Shown here piece after piece: positions 11,703 through 23,038 of a stretch of 64,000 bases of DNA (the stretch's first letter is position 1; the number at the start of each line of letters is the position of its first letter). The DNA comes from Rana temporaria (taxonomy: Eukaryota > Chordata > Amphibia > Anura > Ranidae), in NCBI RefSeq assembly GCF_905171775.1, contig NC_053491.1:396976838-397040837 (forward strand), written 5' to 3'. The notes under the pieces were generated by a model. The model was not told the origin of the DNA. It saw only the letters and a list, made by a program, of their open reading frames with translations, and ran no database searches. The position numbers were made by a program, and so were the translations under genes.

Positions 11703-12355
11703 CATTTCGAGTACTTCATTACTAACAGTGTCATATTTTAGTTTGTTTGCACCGATCTGTAAGGCTGCGCTATATACCATGATTTGTGATGCTGGGGCTA
11801 TATACTCTGTGCTGTGACACTGAGCTGTATACTCCTGACATTGAGTGGAATACAGGGGACGGAGTGGTGGATTCTATAAGGGGTGTGGCTTATGAGAAGT
11901 GGGAGGGACCAAATGTGGAAGGGCGGGGTATTGCGCCCCCCCATCATAAAACTTCACCAGCCGCCACTGATGCAGCTTGATTAATGCCCATCTGCAGCCT
12001 CCCTATTGCCATGAATGCAGCCTGATCAATGCCCATCTCAGGGAGGGGAGTGGGATGAGCGCCATCACATTACATACAGCGAGAATCGCCTGTTTACTCA
12101 GCGGCCTCTTTAATACAAAGTCCCACCTCCTGGACCGGCTTTTATGATAGACAGAACACTGGTCCAATGCCGGCCCAGGAGACGGGACTTCCTATTACAG
12201 AGGCCGCTAAGTAAACATGTATGTAATCTGACGGCGCTCGTCCCACCCCCCTCCCCGTTTTCTCCGAGGCAGACCAAATTGCAGTATCGGCGTATAACAC
12301 GCACACACTATCTGCAACCGATTTGCAGGGTGTTATATGCCAATAAATACAGTAT

Positions 12356-12737
12356 ATAGTGCCAACAGTAATTGACTTGAGATGAAAATTTCCCCTTCTG
12401 GGATCAGGGGACGGTGGTGGATGCCTGCAGGTGGGTCGCTTTGCTGGTGTTAGGAGGAACAAGCAGTTGTGTGGGTTAGATAGCCATTGCTCCCCCTAAT
12501 ATGGATTAGGCCAAATGTGGACCTAGTCAAAGTAGCAGCTTTGGCCAACACCCATTCATATCTTCTGTATGCACTTATAATAATTGCAACAGGCATGGAT
12601 AAGCTGCTGAATTGGCATTGTCTGTACTGGGATGGCCTATGTGTACAGCTTTGATCAATTGTGCCATCCCCCTGGTTTACTGCAGGAGCCAAATGTTTGT
12701 AGTTGGGCCCCCTGGGCATCTACCAGGCATCTGTCTA
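12356..12737. other. Intron 1, nothing recognised
   Basis: No coding signal, terminal repeats or tandem structure seen. Confidence 0.4.
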
Positions 12738-13056
12738 ATGCCTTGTTTCCACTGAACGGAACTGTTCGGGTCAGTAGATTTGGAACGGTTTAGAACGGAC
12801 CGGTCTATTCTCGTGAGCGTTTCCACTGCAAATCGGTCAGTCGGGGATACAGGATTTAGAAAAAATGCCTAGCACGTCCACCAATCAGTGGAATGTATTG
12901 CATCTCCGCCCTAATGGAACCGTTCCATTTTCTATGGCCCCACATCTGAAGCAGGACCCAGAATGGTCCGGTACGGTTCGGTTTCATGGCACACTTTCAT
13001 AATGGAAACACCCAAAATAGCGTACCGAACCGATCCGCTCAGTGGAAACGAGGCAT
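12738..13056. mobile_element. MITE with ATGCCTTGTTTCCACTGA ends
   Basis: The left end ATGCCTTGTTTCCACTGAAC is mirrored by CAGTGGAAACGAGGCAT at the right. The body repeats motifs of the kind GGAACGGTTTAGAACGG and GGTACGGTTCGG. Palindromic, non-coding. Confidence 0.75.
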
Positions 13057-13905
13057 ATGTTAATTTGTGGATGGTCTGGTTCTGCCTTCCCCTCTCTATT
13101 GCCATACATGTGTCCGGCTGGAAGAGTCATTTATATAAGGAGCACATTGTAGGCTGCTTATCCTGAGAGTGGTTGAATCATCACCATATGAATTATCACC
13201 CCACCAAGTGTATGGGCAGTGCAATGGCACCTACAGATATAAGAGGACGCAAAATCTGGACAGTTTTTGGTCAGATGGGGCTACGTTGGGGGACGTTCAT
13301 CAGACATTGGCTTTCTGAGATGTTTTTTTCCTGGCTAATTGCTATCAATTTCACCTGAGACAGACCTGTGCTCAAGTGTCCCCCCCCCCCCCCCCCCCGA
13401 ATTAGACATGCAAGGCTGGGCACCCACCATTTATGTCCTGTAAGCAAACCAACCCATTTCTTTAAAAACTAATATAAATTCAATTACATTTTAACCGTGT
13501 ATTGACCTTATAGATTCTTTCATGTTGACATATTGATAGCCAGTTTGTATGTTAACTCACATCCAGAAAGTGATTTGACCAACATCTCTGATTAAGATTG
13601 TTCATCTTCATTCGGATAAAAAATAAATAAAAAAATTAAAAACACAATAATTTAAGCCTTCTTTTGTTTCTAAAATAAGATGTAATTGGTATGAGAACCT
13701 TTTCTCCACTCAACGATCGATTGGTTCCTCGGATGCTCTTAAAGGCTTTATGGATTGGTATTGATTCCAGGGACAAGACCAGGCTGCTTTGTCCTTCAGA
13801 TGAAAGTACTTGTGTGAAGGAAATCCTGGTCCCCAGTAATTACTTTAATCAGCATGAAACCCAAAAGCAAACAGTTTTTATTTTTTATATTGCAGTTTAC
13901 AATTC
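13057..13905. other. Intron 1, nothing recognised apart from poly(C)
   Basis: It holds a C run of about 20 at 13379-13398. No gene, inverted ends or tandem array seen. Confidence 0.4.
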
Positions 13906-14182
13906 TAAGGCCCTGTACACACGACCGAGGAACTCGACGTGCCAAACACATCGAGTTCCTCGTCGAGTTCAGTGTGGAACCCGCCGAGGAGCTCGGCGGG
14001 CCAACTTTCCTCATTGAACAACGAGGAAATAGAGAACATGTTCTCTTTTCGGCCCGACGAGTTCCTCGACGGGTTCCTCGCTGAAAAGTGTACACACGAC
14101 CGAGTTTCTCGCCAGAATCCAGCTCCGACCGAGTTTCTGGCTGAATTCTGCCGAGAAACTCGGTCGTGTGTACGGGGCCTTA
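13906..14182. mobile_element. TA-target MITE (GGCCCCGTACACACGACCGAG family)
   Basis: The left end TAAGGCCCTGTACACACGAC is mirrored by GTCGTGTGTACGGGGCCTTA. Inner arms built on GAGGAACTCGACG and CGAGTTCCTCG fold back. The same family occurs at 29415-29690, with diverged relatives at 30065-30500 and 63536-63996. A TA dinucleotide is present at both ends. Confidence 0.85.
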
Positions 14183-14258
14183 GATGTGATGGCTGTATTT
14201 GTTTTCATTTTATGTTTCCTTTCTTCTATTTTCATCTGGTCATCCAGCAAGTCAAGCC

Positions 14259-14518
14259 ATTGAGACTGTAGGCCACACACACACCAGCACCCATCTTAAT
14301 AACCTATTATAACTGGTAAATAAAGAAACATACACCATTTTCTCTTTTGGCAAATATAATGGCCGCGGTACCTTTATTGGTTTTAATCATCATAACAAAA
14401 ACCACTTTATTTATTAAACTCATCTTTCAATTTTTCAATAAACACCAGCGTCCTGCCCAGTTATCCAAAACTCGGGCAGACAGTATACACCATTTTATTT
14501 AACAACCAATAGTCCCCC
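14259..14518 (-). repeat. Ngaro split direct repeat B2
   Basis: Near-identical to 14814-15069, from TGAGACTGTAGGCCACACAC to AACAACCAATAGTCCC. Confidence 0.9.
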
Positions 14519-14580
14519 CCGGATACCGGGGTGACCCATACCACATAAGAGGTACACGCGACTGGGAAAGGGGGGGAGGG

Positions 14581-14813
14581 AGCACTTCGCCTGTTGATCT
14601 GGTCCAGGGGGAAGAGGATGAGCCCCACAGCAGCTTGATCTTTTATAGGCCCACCTGAGGGCTTCCAGTACCTTCCCTGGGTTCCTATTGGGTCAAACAC
14701 ACCTGTAAGGTAAACTGTACATAATTAAGCAGCCTAGCTATCGCTTAATAACTACAGGTGTGTGCTGGCCACACTCTCAAGCAGGAGGGCCCCAATTAGT
14801 GCCCTCCTTTTAC
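14581..14813 (-). repeat. Ngaro split direct repeat A2
   Basis: Near-identical to 19502-19734, from GCACTTCGCCTGTTGATCTG to GTGCCCTCCTTTTACAT. Confidence 0.9.
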
Positions 14814-15069
14814 ATGAGACTGTAGGCCACACACACACCAGCACCCATCTTAATAACCTATTATAACTGGTAAATAAAGAAACATACACCATTTTCTCTT
14901 TTGGCAAATATAATGGCCGCGGTACCTTTATTGGTTTTAATCATCATAACAAAAACCACTTTATTTATTAAACTCATCTTTCAATTTTTCAATAAACACC
15001 AGCGTCCTGCCCAGTTATCCAAAACTCGGGCAGACAGTATACACCATTTTATTTAACAACCAATAGTCC
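14814..15069 (-). repeat. Ngaro split direct repeat B1
   Basis: Copy of 14259-14518. It abuts A2 directly and borders the hydrolase reading frame. Confidence 0.9.
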
Positions 15070-15086
15070 CACCAGGCGGGCTTGCT

Positions 15087-15665
15087 TCAAGCCCGGCCCA
15101 CCCCCACCACCGCGGCCATTTCAATACCGGATTGCAAACCAAGATTAAACAGATCCAAACCTATTTCCGAAAGGTGAACCCCATCAGATCTGTAGAAACC
15201 GGGAACACCACCTTCCAGGTCAATATGACGATAAGATAGCCCACCAATGGTGGGCATGTATTTCTCCATGGCCCTATTTACCCTTTTCCTCATCCGCTCC
15301 ATTGCCCCCCTCATCAAGAGGAGAGCCATGCCAGGCAAGGAACTATTTCCGAAAATATGATGACCGTATTTGGGGAAATAGCATGAAATCTACCAAGATC
15401 CCGTTTGATAAAACCTAAAAGATCCACAGTTCTGAGATTCCCTAAATCGTTACCTCCTAAGTGCAGCACCAAGATAGATGGAGGTGGCCAAACCTGCAAT
15501 AAACGTGACAAATGAAAATATAACTGATGCCATTGGAGGCCACGCACTCCTTTCCAAAGCAACCTGTAGGATTCTGGTTGTAGTGATAAATTACCGTATA
15601 TGGACGATGAGTCGCTCTCTTATGAGCCCAGTGTATGAACGAATGTCCCAGAATCCAAACAGTGC
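15087..15665 (-). pseudogene. Ngaro SGNH-hydrolase-like domain, frameshifted
   Basis: On the minus strand, ILGHSFIHWAHKRA (about 15660-15620) resembles SGNH block I with GHS in place of GDS. In another frame, LHLGGNDLGNL is block III (G-x-N) and SDGVHLSEIGLDLF is block V with the Asp and His. The protein ends at a stop at 15087. Such a hydrolase module is known in some vertebrate tyrosine-recombinase retrotransposons; its role in transposition is unknown. At least two frame changes break it here. Confidence 0.75.
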
Positions 15666-15681
15666 AATGTAAATCTGAAAA

Positions 15682-16600
15682 TTAAACAAACAATTTAGGT
15701 CTTATGTACAATTTAAAGCAATCCGACCTCCACCTCCCCATTTCCTTAATAGCAGACTCTTCCATACCCCTCCTAGCTCCTTCCGAAGCTGCACCTATCC
15801 GGAAAGAATGTGAAGAAAATTTTAAACCTTGTAAACTCAACAAACCCAGGCATTTGTTGAAAACAAAATTAAATTGGTATCTGGATAAAGGCGCTAAATT
15901 ATTGTGTATAAGCAATTGGCCATTACTTTGCGGTCTTACCTTTAAAAATTGATGAACCAAGGATACCGGACATACCACCTCATTGATCTGAGCCTGCAAG
16001 GTAATCAAAGAACCTCTACCACATTGATCCGTCTTTGATTGCTGTAGCCAAATGCGCACCACAGAACCTTCCACCACCACATGCTCCGAGCGGATGCCCG
16101 AGCCACCATATTTGGAATCCGGTACTAATTCTGAAAACCGGAACGTACCAAAAATGCTAAAACAAAAGCGGTTTGAAAAGCAATGCTTCATAATCTGAAA
16201 AACACACCATGTTAGTCCCGGCACACAAGCCGGACAGTATTTCCAGTGAGATAGGCCTTCTGTCATCCGCTACAAAGGTTCTCCTTCTGTACCCTTTAAT
16301 TGCCTGCTTGATTGAAAAATATGACATGCAAGATGGCAGACCTTTTAGCCGACAGAACAACGAAATACCCGCTAATGATCTTGCTAAATGACTGTAAGGA
16401 AAACCATCCTCCATGAGATAAGCCACAAAAGCCAATAGCCCGCCTTCCGACGGCGTACTGCCATTGAAACCTGAATTATTAGCAAAAACCGTCCAATCCC
16501 TCCAGGAGGCCGAATAGCCTGCCCATGTCTTGGGCGCCACGGAACTCCTAATCGCCTCGGCCGCCAAGCTCATACTATCGACCATAAGTGGTCTGGGCAC
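15682..16600 (-). pseudogene. Ngaro tyrosine recombinase, frameshifted
   Basis: The N-terminal part AGYSASWRDWTVFANNSG lies in one frame (to about 16200). The catalytic part lies in another: FRFSELVP supplies the first Arg, HSFRIGAASEGARRG the H-x-x-R pair, GRWRS the next conserved position, and LYIRP the nucleophilic Tyr. It would integrate circular cDNA without a DDE integrase. One frameshift near 16200-16266 separates the halves; the catalytic residues themselves remain. Confidence 0.85.
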
Positions 16601-18018
16601 CTGGCGCCCACCTCGTCTGCCTCTGGCAGCAAGCTCCGAAAGCGGTCCATCTGAAAACGCGACAGAGAGTCAGCGATTGTGTTAAGTACACCAGGGGTGT
16701 ATTTGGCTTTTAGCCAAATGTTATATTTTAAACAAAGAAAAACTATTTGGCGTAAGGCTTTTGCCACCCATAACGAGCTAGATGATAGACAGTTTATAGC
16801 AAATAACACTCCTTTGTTGTCCGTTTCTACCAAAATATGCTGATTTGCAAACGACTCGCCTCATAATACCACTGCCACTAAAACCGGGAAAAGCTCAAGC
16901 AGAACTAAATTTTTGTAGCACCCAGATGTATCCAGAAATCTGGCCAAGCTGCACAACACCAATGGGATCCCCAAATAGCTCCAAAACCCTTGGAACCTGC
17001 TGCAACTGTAAATAACTTAAAATCAGAGGCAAACAAAAATCCTTTTGAAAAACCGATCTCCCATTGTAAGATTCCAGAAATCTCAACCACACACGCAGGT
17101 CCTCCTTCATAGAAACCATTAATCAAATGTGAGCGAACGGGGATTTCAAACCTGACATGGCCAATGAAAGCCTCTGAGAAAAAAATGGGCGCCAACGGCA
17201 TTATCCTGCACGCAAAAGCCAAAATGCCTAATAAGGACTGCAGTTCCTTTAACAATACCTTTTTCTTCTGCATAAAACGTGCCAACAAGAACCTCAATTT
17301 TTTAATTTTCGCCTCAGGCAGGCTGAACTCCATCTTCACTGTGTCAATATGTATCCCCAAGAATTCTAAAGAAGAAACTGGTGCGCATGTTTTTTTCTCC
17401 GCCAGTGGTATGCCAAAAGACTGCGCCAAGGACTGAAAAGTACACAACAAATTCGCACAACGTGAATCATCCGCTGTCCCAATAAATAAGAAGTCATACA
17501 ATTAGTACACCACTGTGTGCCCATGCTTTGGAAAAAACTACCCACTGCAAAAATGTGGAAAAGACTTCAAAATAAGCACATGACAATGAACAGCCCATTG
17601 GAATACATTTATCAAAAAGAAACAGTCATCAAACTGAAAACCTAAAGAGTTAAATGCCCCAGGGGAAATGGGCAACAGACAGAATGCTGACTTTATGTCT
17701 GCCTTAGCCAGCAGAGCCCCTGGACCACAAGACCTGATTTTCTCAATTGCCTCCTCAAATGTAGCGTAAGAAACTGAACATACAGACGCGTCTATATCAT
17801 CAAAGACTGCCCTTTCGGGAAGGATAAGTGATGGATTAAGCGAAAAGAATTAGGTTCTCTTTTAGGAACTACCCCCAGCGGTGACAATCGGAAATTTTCA
17901 AAAGGGGGGACCCCAAAAGCACCTTCCACCCGCCCCTCACTAATTTCCTTCCAAATCTTATCTCTTGCCACTTGGGGATAGGCCAAAACTGATTTCAGGT
18001 TTCCTACCATCTCACACC
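16570..18018 (-). pseudogene. Ngaro reverse transcriptase and RNase H, broken
   Basis: Fingers motifs FRLSPLGVVPKREPNSFRLI and HHLSFPKGQS lie near 17900-17820. KADIKSAFCLLPI (about 17700) gives the first catalytic Asp block, and CIPMGCSLSCAYFEVFSTFL follows. At about 17500 the YxDD motif is lost: a stop and substitutions leave LYDFLFIG. Then come LEFLGIHIDTVKMEFSLP and an RNase H part, VETDNKGVLFAIN and NTIADSLSRFQ. Frameshifts near 17800 and several stops confirm decay. Confidence 0.85.
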
Positions 18019-18061
18019 CAACTCCCTTAAAGGTAGGTATCTGAAAACCCTGGGAAAACCA

Positions 18062-19468
18062 TCAATGAGAACATGGGCCTTCTCCCTGTCTGGATACTGT
18101 TCCAGCCATGGGCGCATTTTTTCCAGCCTCACTGGAAAGCAGGCCTTTGGGAAAAATACCCCTCTGTCCAGGTGTGGATACGGCGGCATTCTTTTTAAAA
18201 CATTTTGCGACCTGATGCGCACCAGCACAAAAAGAACACTCGTGCCTATATTTGCAAGAGGCATTCCAACGACATTGCTGTTCATTAAAAGCAAAACAGC
18301 AACCTTTCCTATAGTTGGCTGCTGTTTGGGGAACGGCCATACCCTGCCTAGGGGCATGCTGCTTTTGGGACACCATAAGTTGAGCCATAGGCCCACGTCC
18401 TTCATGCCCCACCTGAGAGAAGGGTGGATAGCCAGTTTTTGACGAAATGCTTCGTCATAAAAGAACCATCCTAAACCCCCAACATTTTTATAGGCTTCCA
18501 GTATGTGGTCTAAATGCTGGAACAACCCACCGCATACACCTGGTTTTTTTTTAGCCATCACACCTGAATAAATAAAAAATGCCTCTAGCCAATTGTGAAA
18601 AGATCTGGGGTGAAATCTCCTTTCCAGATTTTCTCTTTTACCTGCCTACTCAGGTGGTAGCCTAAGGGAGAAAATTCACATGGCATAACATCTTTCATAA
18701 GAGTTTCAGGCAGCCTCTGCTCCATTACAACCATTGTATTGTTAATATTAGAAACATCATCCAGCTGATGTGACAGAGAATTAGCAAAAACCAGAGATAT
18801 TAGCAAGAGAAGCAGATACTGCAGCAGTAGAGGGCGCAGCAGTGAAAGAGTTAACAGGAGGAGAGAGAGATTTTACCAAGGAAGACAGGGAATCCATGAT
18901 AACCTGCAGTGCCTGTGCTTGATTACACTTACCAGCCACTGGGGGTCCTCCTGCTCCCTGCTGCGACGCTCTATCCAGCAACACGCTCTGCACTGTGTCT
19001 GTGGAGTTCTGCAGCTTGTTAGCCTGGCTGACTGCTGGCTGCTGGTCCCTGTCAGCGCTGAGAGGCCTGGAGACTTTAAAAGGGGATGGCCCCCCTTTTC
19101 CTGCCTGATTCGCGGGCTTCTTCGGTCCGCCCCGCCGTCCGCCGCTTGCTGGTGACCGCACACTGGTCCCCCTTTTTCCACCTGCCCGACTGGCCGCCGC
19201 TGACCTCCGCTGCCATGTTCTCCTCCACCGCCGCGTCCTCCGTCCCTGCGGCAGCTGGGCTGGATCTCCTGGTCGCCATTCCGCGCCTCGGATGGCGCTC
19301 TTTCGTCGGCTCGTCCACCCACTGACCCGCGCTTCTCCTCTGCGACGTGGAGCAACCTGCTTCCTCTTCATCCTCGCTTGCGGTGGCAGGTTCAAGGCAT
19401 CGACGCAGCCAGGCTTCACCTCCTTCTTCACTGGCCCTGTTCGGGAGCAGCTTCACCAGGGACTCCAT
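18062..19468 (-). pseudogene. Ngaro Gag-like protein, broken
   Basis: It starts near 19468 (MESLVKLLPNRASEEGGEAW), just inside repeat A1. A basic, low-complexity GC-rich stretch follows. Then come LQVIMDSLSSLVKSLSPP (about 18910-18850), LPETLMKDVMPCEFSPLGYH (about 18700), and a Cys/His cluster CCFAFNEQQCRW...CKYRHECSFCAGAHQVAKCF at about 18305-18205 that resembles the zinc-binding part of Ngaro/DIRS Gag. Successive pieces lie in different frames. Confidence 0.7.
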
Positions 19469-19501
19469 TATTCAGGTAGGATGGGTGTTGAAAAATCCGG
19501 C

Positions 19502-19734
19502 AGCACTTCGCCTGTTGATCTGGTCCAGGGGGAAGAGGATGAGCCCCACAGCAGCTTGATCTTTTATAGGCCCACCTGAGGGCTTCCAGTACCTTCCCTG
19601 GGTTCCTATTGGGTCAAACACACCTGTAAGGTAAACTGTACATAATTAAGCAGCCTAGCTATCGCTTAATAACTACAGGTGTGTGCTGGCCACACTCTCA
19701 AGCAGGAGGGCCCCAATTAGTGCCCTCCTTTTAC
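19502..19734 (-). repeat. Ngaro split direct repeat A1 (5' terminus)
   Basis: Copy of 14581-14813. It forms the 5' end of the element on the minus strand, about 35 bases before the Gag start. Confidence 0.9.
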
Positions 19735-19750
19735 ATTACCACAGGGGTGC

Positions 19751-20037
19751 TTAACCCCCTAGGCGCCAACAGTACGCAAATATACGGCCTCTTGGCGGGT
19801 GGTCCTTGGTGCCAAGCGGCCGTATATTTGCATACCAATTAACTGACACAGCTGTGCCGAGAGCGCACTTCTGGTACAGGTACCGGCAGGCAAACGAAAC
19901 CTTCCGATCGCTTCTTGCGTTCAGGACCTTTCCGATCATGTGATTGCCGTGACAGCCAATCACGGCAGTCACATGATCATAAACCCTGCCCCTGAAACCT
20001 CTTAAAGGGCTGGGAGGCACTGGCGCGGAGGGGTTAA
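19751..20037. mobile_element. TTAA-flanked MITE (TTAACCCCCTAGGCGCC ends)
   Basis: TTAACCCCCTAGGCGCCAAC at the left and GGCGCGGAGGGGTTAA at the right, with TTAA at each terminus. An inner hairpin of CGTATATTTGC motifs is present. The same family as 56302-56540 (shared GGCGCCAA ends and GCCAATCACGG core). Confidence 0.85.
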
Positions 20038-21633
20038 AATTATCAGCTTTTATTTATCCACTTGAAGACCAGGCCTTTTCTGGCACTTTTTGTTTACAAG
20101 TTACATTTTTTTGCTTGAAAATGACTTCTGAACATTCTAAAAATGTATTTAGCAGACATCCTATGGAATAAAATGCAGATTGTTGCAATTTTTTTTATGT
20201 CACACGGTATTTGTGCAGCGTTTTTTCAACAGACAATTTTTTGGGGAAAAAAATATTTTAATGAATTAAAAAATAAATAAAGGTTCATAAAGGTGTTGTC
20301 ACCCTATACAGGAGCCAGAACAAGGGCCTTCATGGTAGGATCACCAGATATCATCTAGAAATGCTGACAATTACGTTTGAAGTGACCCGAACATGCTAAA
20401 GCCTAGTAAACCCGGTCTGAATGTTGGGCGGCATTGGCCAGTTCAGTAAAAACCAGCCGACATTCGGCCCGTGTCTACTGCAGCTGGTCTGACAATATCT
20501 GACCATTTGGACGGCTTCTGACCGAAAAAGGTCTGTCGATTGGCTCCCAATCAGGTGACCGGAGTGTTCCAGAGCGTGGGGGGTCCCTGTCAGAACACAA
20601 TAGAACAGTAGGGAAGACTACTGTACTAACATTGGATTGTTAGGACAGCGGCTCCAACCTGAGCTGTCAGCGGTCACTGAACCAGTGGGTTGAATAAAAA
20701 AAAAAAACCTAGTAGTGTGTACCAGACTTTGGGCTTACATGAGATTTTAGTGATTGAGTACTCGCTATTCTTTATATAAATATTAAGGAAGGCGCGATCC
20801 TCTGTCATGGGCTGTATGGACAGTGACACCAATTACAGTGAAGTCAAATATGTTCATCTTTTCTGCGCAGAACTAGCATTCAGTCCCTTTAAATATGACA
20901 CACAGATCTGACCTGTATGCATTATAGAATCCCAAGACCATTTTTGATCTCTGGATTAGCCATCTGTTATTCTTATGCACTTCCCAATTCCTGATTGTAT
21001 TTTTCTTCCATTCATCCATCATCCAAGGCTAATCATTAGGTGCAGCAATAAATGGATATTAAGAGTGAAAGTTGTATCTGGATATTACTTTCATTTTTAT
21101 GCTTTATTAACACTATAAATTCTTTCTGGCTTTGCGTACTGTTGTCTTGCTGAGATTCATCGCTCTGCAGATAAAAACGCTTCCTCTGGGAGATGAATCA
21201 TAATAAGATTTCTAAAGATCGCGGCGTCCAGGCTGCATTTTATTCCCGTAATCCCCGGAGTCCAGCTGTTCTCTTAATGCACTTGTCTTACCCACAATTC
21301 TACGGGACACCTCTGGGATTTACTGTCAGCTGCTCATGGGTTAACACCTTCCTTGCTAGGTCTGATGAAGGTCAAGCTAGGACGGTGTGATGTGTTTTCT
21401 TTCTGCCCGGTTCATGTTCTTCATGTCATTACTCATAAATCTACTATAATGTATTCATAGGCTCTACATGTAGTATTGATCAGGTCACCAGCACTAAGAA
21501 TACAGATATTTGTCCAATAAAGAAGCCTTCCAGGAAAGTCCTTTATTCCTGTAAGAGACCGGTATTAGGTATAATAAAACCAAATTTAATACAGTTGTGT
21601 ATATTTCTTTAAAAATAATCAAATGTACACTAT
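20038..21633. other. Intron 1 with repeat fragments
   Basis: 20060-20300 resembles 37660-37860 (shared GCAGACA.CCTATG.AATAAAATG and the GTTGCAA.TTTTTTATGT run), a fragment of a large frog DNA repeat. 20380-20730 looks like a decayed MITE. I see nothing in 20750-21633. Confidence 0.4.
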
Positions 21634-22333
21634 GGGCCAGATTCTCAAAGAATTACGCCGGCGTATCAGCAGATACGCCGACGTAACTCCAAATCTAAGC
21701 CCGTCGTATGGTTTAAGTGTATTCTCAAACTGAGATACACTTAAACATACCTAAGATACGACGGCCTGCGCCGTCGTATCTTAGGGTGCAATATTAACGC
21801 TGGCTGATAGGTGGCGCTTCCATTGCGGTCGGCGTAGAATATGCAAATTAGTCGTTACGCCGATTCACGAACGTACGCTTGCCCGTCGCAGTAAATTTAC
21901 GCCGTTTCCATAAGAGATACGTGGCGTAAAGATAAAGCTGCCCCCTAGGTGGCGTATCCAATGTTAAGTATGGCCGTCGTTCCCGCGTCGCAATTTGAAA
22001 ATTTTACATCGTTTGCGTAAGTCGTCCGTGAATGGGGCTGGACGCCATTTATGTTCACGTCAAAACCAATGACGTCCTTGCAACGTCATTTACTGCAATG
22101 CACGTCGGGAAATTTTAGGGACGACGCATGCGCAGTACGTTCGGCGCGGGAACACGCCTAATTTAAATGATCCACGCCCCCTACCCGGATCATTTGAATT
22201 AGGCGGGCTTGCGCCGGGGGGATTTACGCTACGCCGCTGCAACTTTTCAGGCAAGTGCTTTGTGAATCAAGCACTTGCCCGTAAAACTAAATGCGATACG
22301 TTACGCCGCCGCAGATCTACCTGAATCTGGCCC
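21634..22333. mobile_element. MITE with GGGCCAGATTC ends, about 700 bp
   Basis: GGGCCAGATTCTCAAAGAAT is mirrored by ACCTGAATCTGGCCC, with ACGCCGGCGTAT-type motifs on both sides and TAT flanking each end. A diverged relative is at 60033-60732. Non-coding. Confidence 0.8.
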
Positions 22334-22925
22334 TATATTACCAAAAGTATTGTGACGCCTGCCTTTGCACACACATAAACTTTAATGGCATCCCAGTCTT
22401 AGTCCATAGGGTTCAATATTGAGTTGGCTCACCCTTTGCAGCTACAGCAGCTTCAACTCTTCTGGGAAGGCTCTCCACAAGGTTTAGGAGTGTGTCTATG
22501 GGAATGTTTGACCTTTGTGAGATCAAAGGTGTTCTATTGGGTTGAGGTCAGGACTCTGTACAGGCCAGTCAAGTTCCTCCACCCCAAACTCGCTCATGCA
22601 TGTCTTTATGGACCTTGCTTTGTGCACTGGTGCTCAGTCATTTTGGAAGGGGCCATCCCTAAAAACTGTTCCAACAACGTTGGGAGCATAAAATTGTCCA
22701 AAATGTCTTGGTATGCTGACGCTTTAAGAGTTCCCTTCACTGGAAATAAGGGGCCAAGCCCAACCCCTGAAAAACAACCCCACACCATAATACCCCTCCA
22801 CCAAATGATCTGGACCAGTGCAGTCCTGACCTCAACCCGATAGAACACCTTTGGGATGAATTAGAGCGGGGACTGCTAGTCAGGCACAACAGTGCCTGAC
22901 CTCACTAATGGAAGAATTGTCAAAC
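22334..22925 (-). pseudogene. Tc1/mariner transposon fragment, rearranged
   Basis: The minus strand encodes GIMVWGCFSGVGLGPLFPVK and ASAYQDILDNFMLPTL of a Tc1 transposase. From about 22820 the plus strand instead encodes CSPDLNPIEHLWDELER, the normal C-terminal block. The two halves are therefore in opposite orientation, an inversion or deletion junction. The transposase cannot be functional. Confidence 0.8.
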
Positions 22926-23038
22926 ATTACATGGTCGGTAAGGTTGAAAAAAGACACCAGTCCATCCAGTTCAACCTGTGGGGTATGTGTGTGCGTGCGT
23001 GCGTGCATGTGTTTATGTCAATAGTAAATCATATGTCC
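22926..23038. repeat. Repeat tail with (GTGC)n stretch
   Basis: GTTGAAAAAAGACACCAGTC followed by CATCCAGTTCAACCTGTG is a widespread vertebrate repeat motif. A GTGTGCGTGCGTGCGTGC microsatellite follows. It probably belongs to the LINE fragment next to it. Confidence 0.5.

Larger units (their letters stand above)
8675..11969. mobile_element. hAT element with 8-bp target duplication, nested
   Basis: The ends are CAGTGGCGGCCCGTCC at the left and the complement of CAGTGGCGGCTGGTG at the right. The flanking 8-mer ATGCAGCT is duplicated (8667-8674 and 11970-11977). The target is the 46-bp tandem of the outer element. It holds no hAT transposase; the inside carries a GC-rich first kilobase, a palindrome, a TTAA MITE, a foldback and a minisatellite. 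Confidence 0.9.
8352..12355. mobile_element. Outer TIR element (TACCGTATTTATCGGC ends) carrying nested insertions
   Basis: The left end TACCGTATTTATCGGCATAT followed by AACACGCAC is mirrored at 12330-12355 by GTGTTATATGCCAATAAATA followed by CAGTA. A second internal inverted copy (GGCGTATAACACGCAC) lies near each end. The body is a tandem of about 46 bp (AATGCAGCTTGATCAATGCC type) at 8477-8674, continuing at 11970-12040 after the inserted hAT element. It is related to the element at 23806-24361. There is no transposase, so it is non-autonomous. Confidence 0.75.
14259..19734 (-). mobile_element. Ngaro-type tyrosine-recombinase retrotransposon with split direct repeats
   Basis: Read on the minus strand the order is A1 (19734-19502), Gag-like, RT plus RNase H, tyrosine recombinase, SGNH hydrolase, B1 (15069-14814), A2 (14813-14581), a spacer of about 60 bp, B2 (14518-14259). 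A1/A2 and B1/B2 are near-identical direct pairs. This A1...B1-A2-B2 layout is the known Ngaro signature, distinct from LTR elements and from the inverted repeats of DIRS. Every coding region is interrupted by stops or frameshifts, so this copy is inactive. No target duplication is evident, as expected for recombinase-mediated insertion. Confidence 0.88.

Noticed and set aside
10776..11780. 334- and 313-codon minus-strand frames
   Set aside because: Translation of a 31-bp minisatellite with no independent support.
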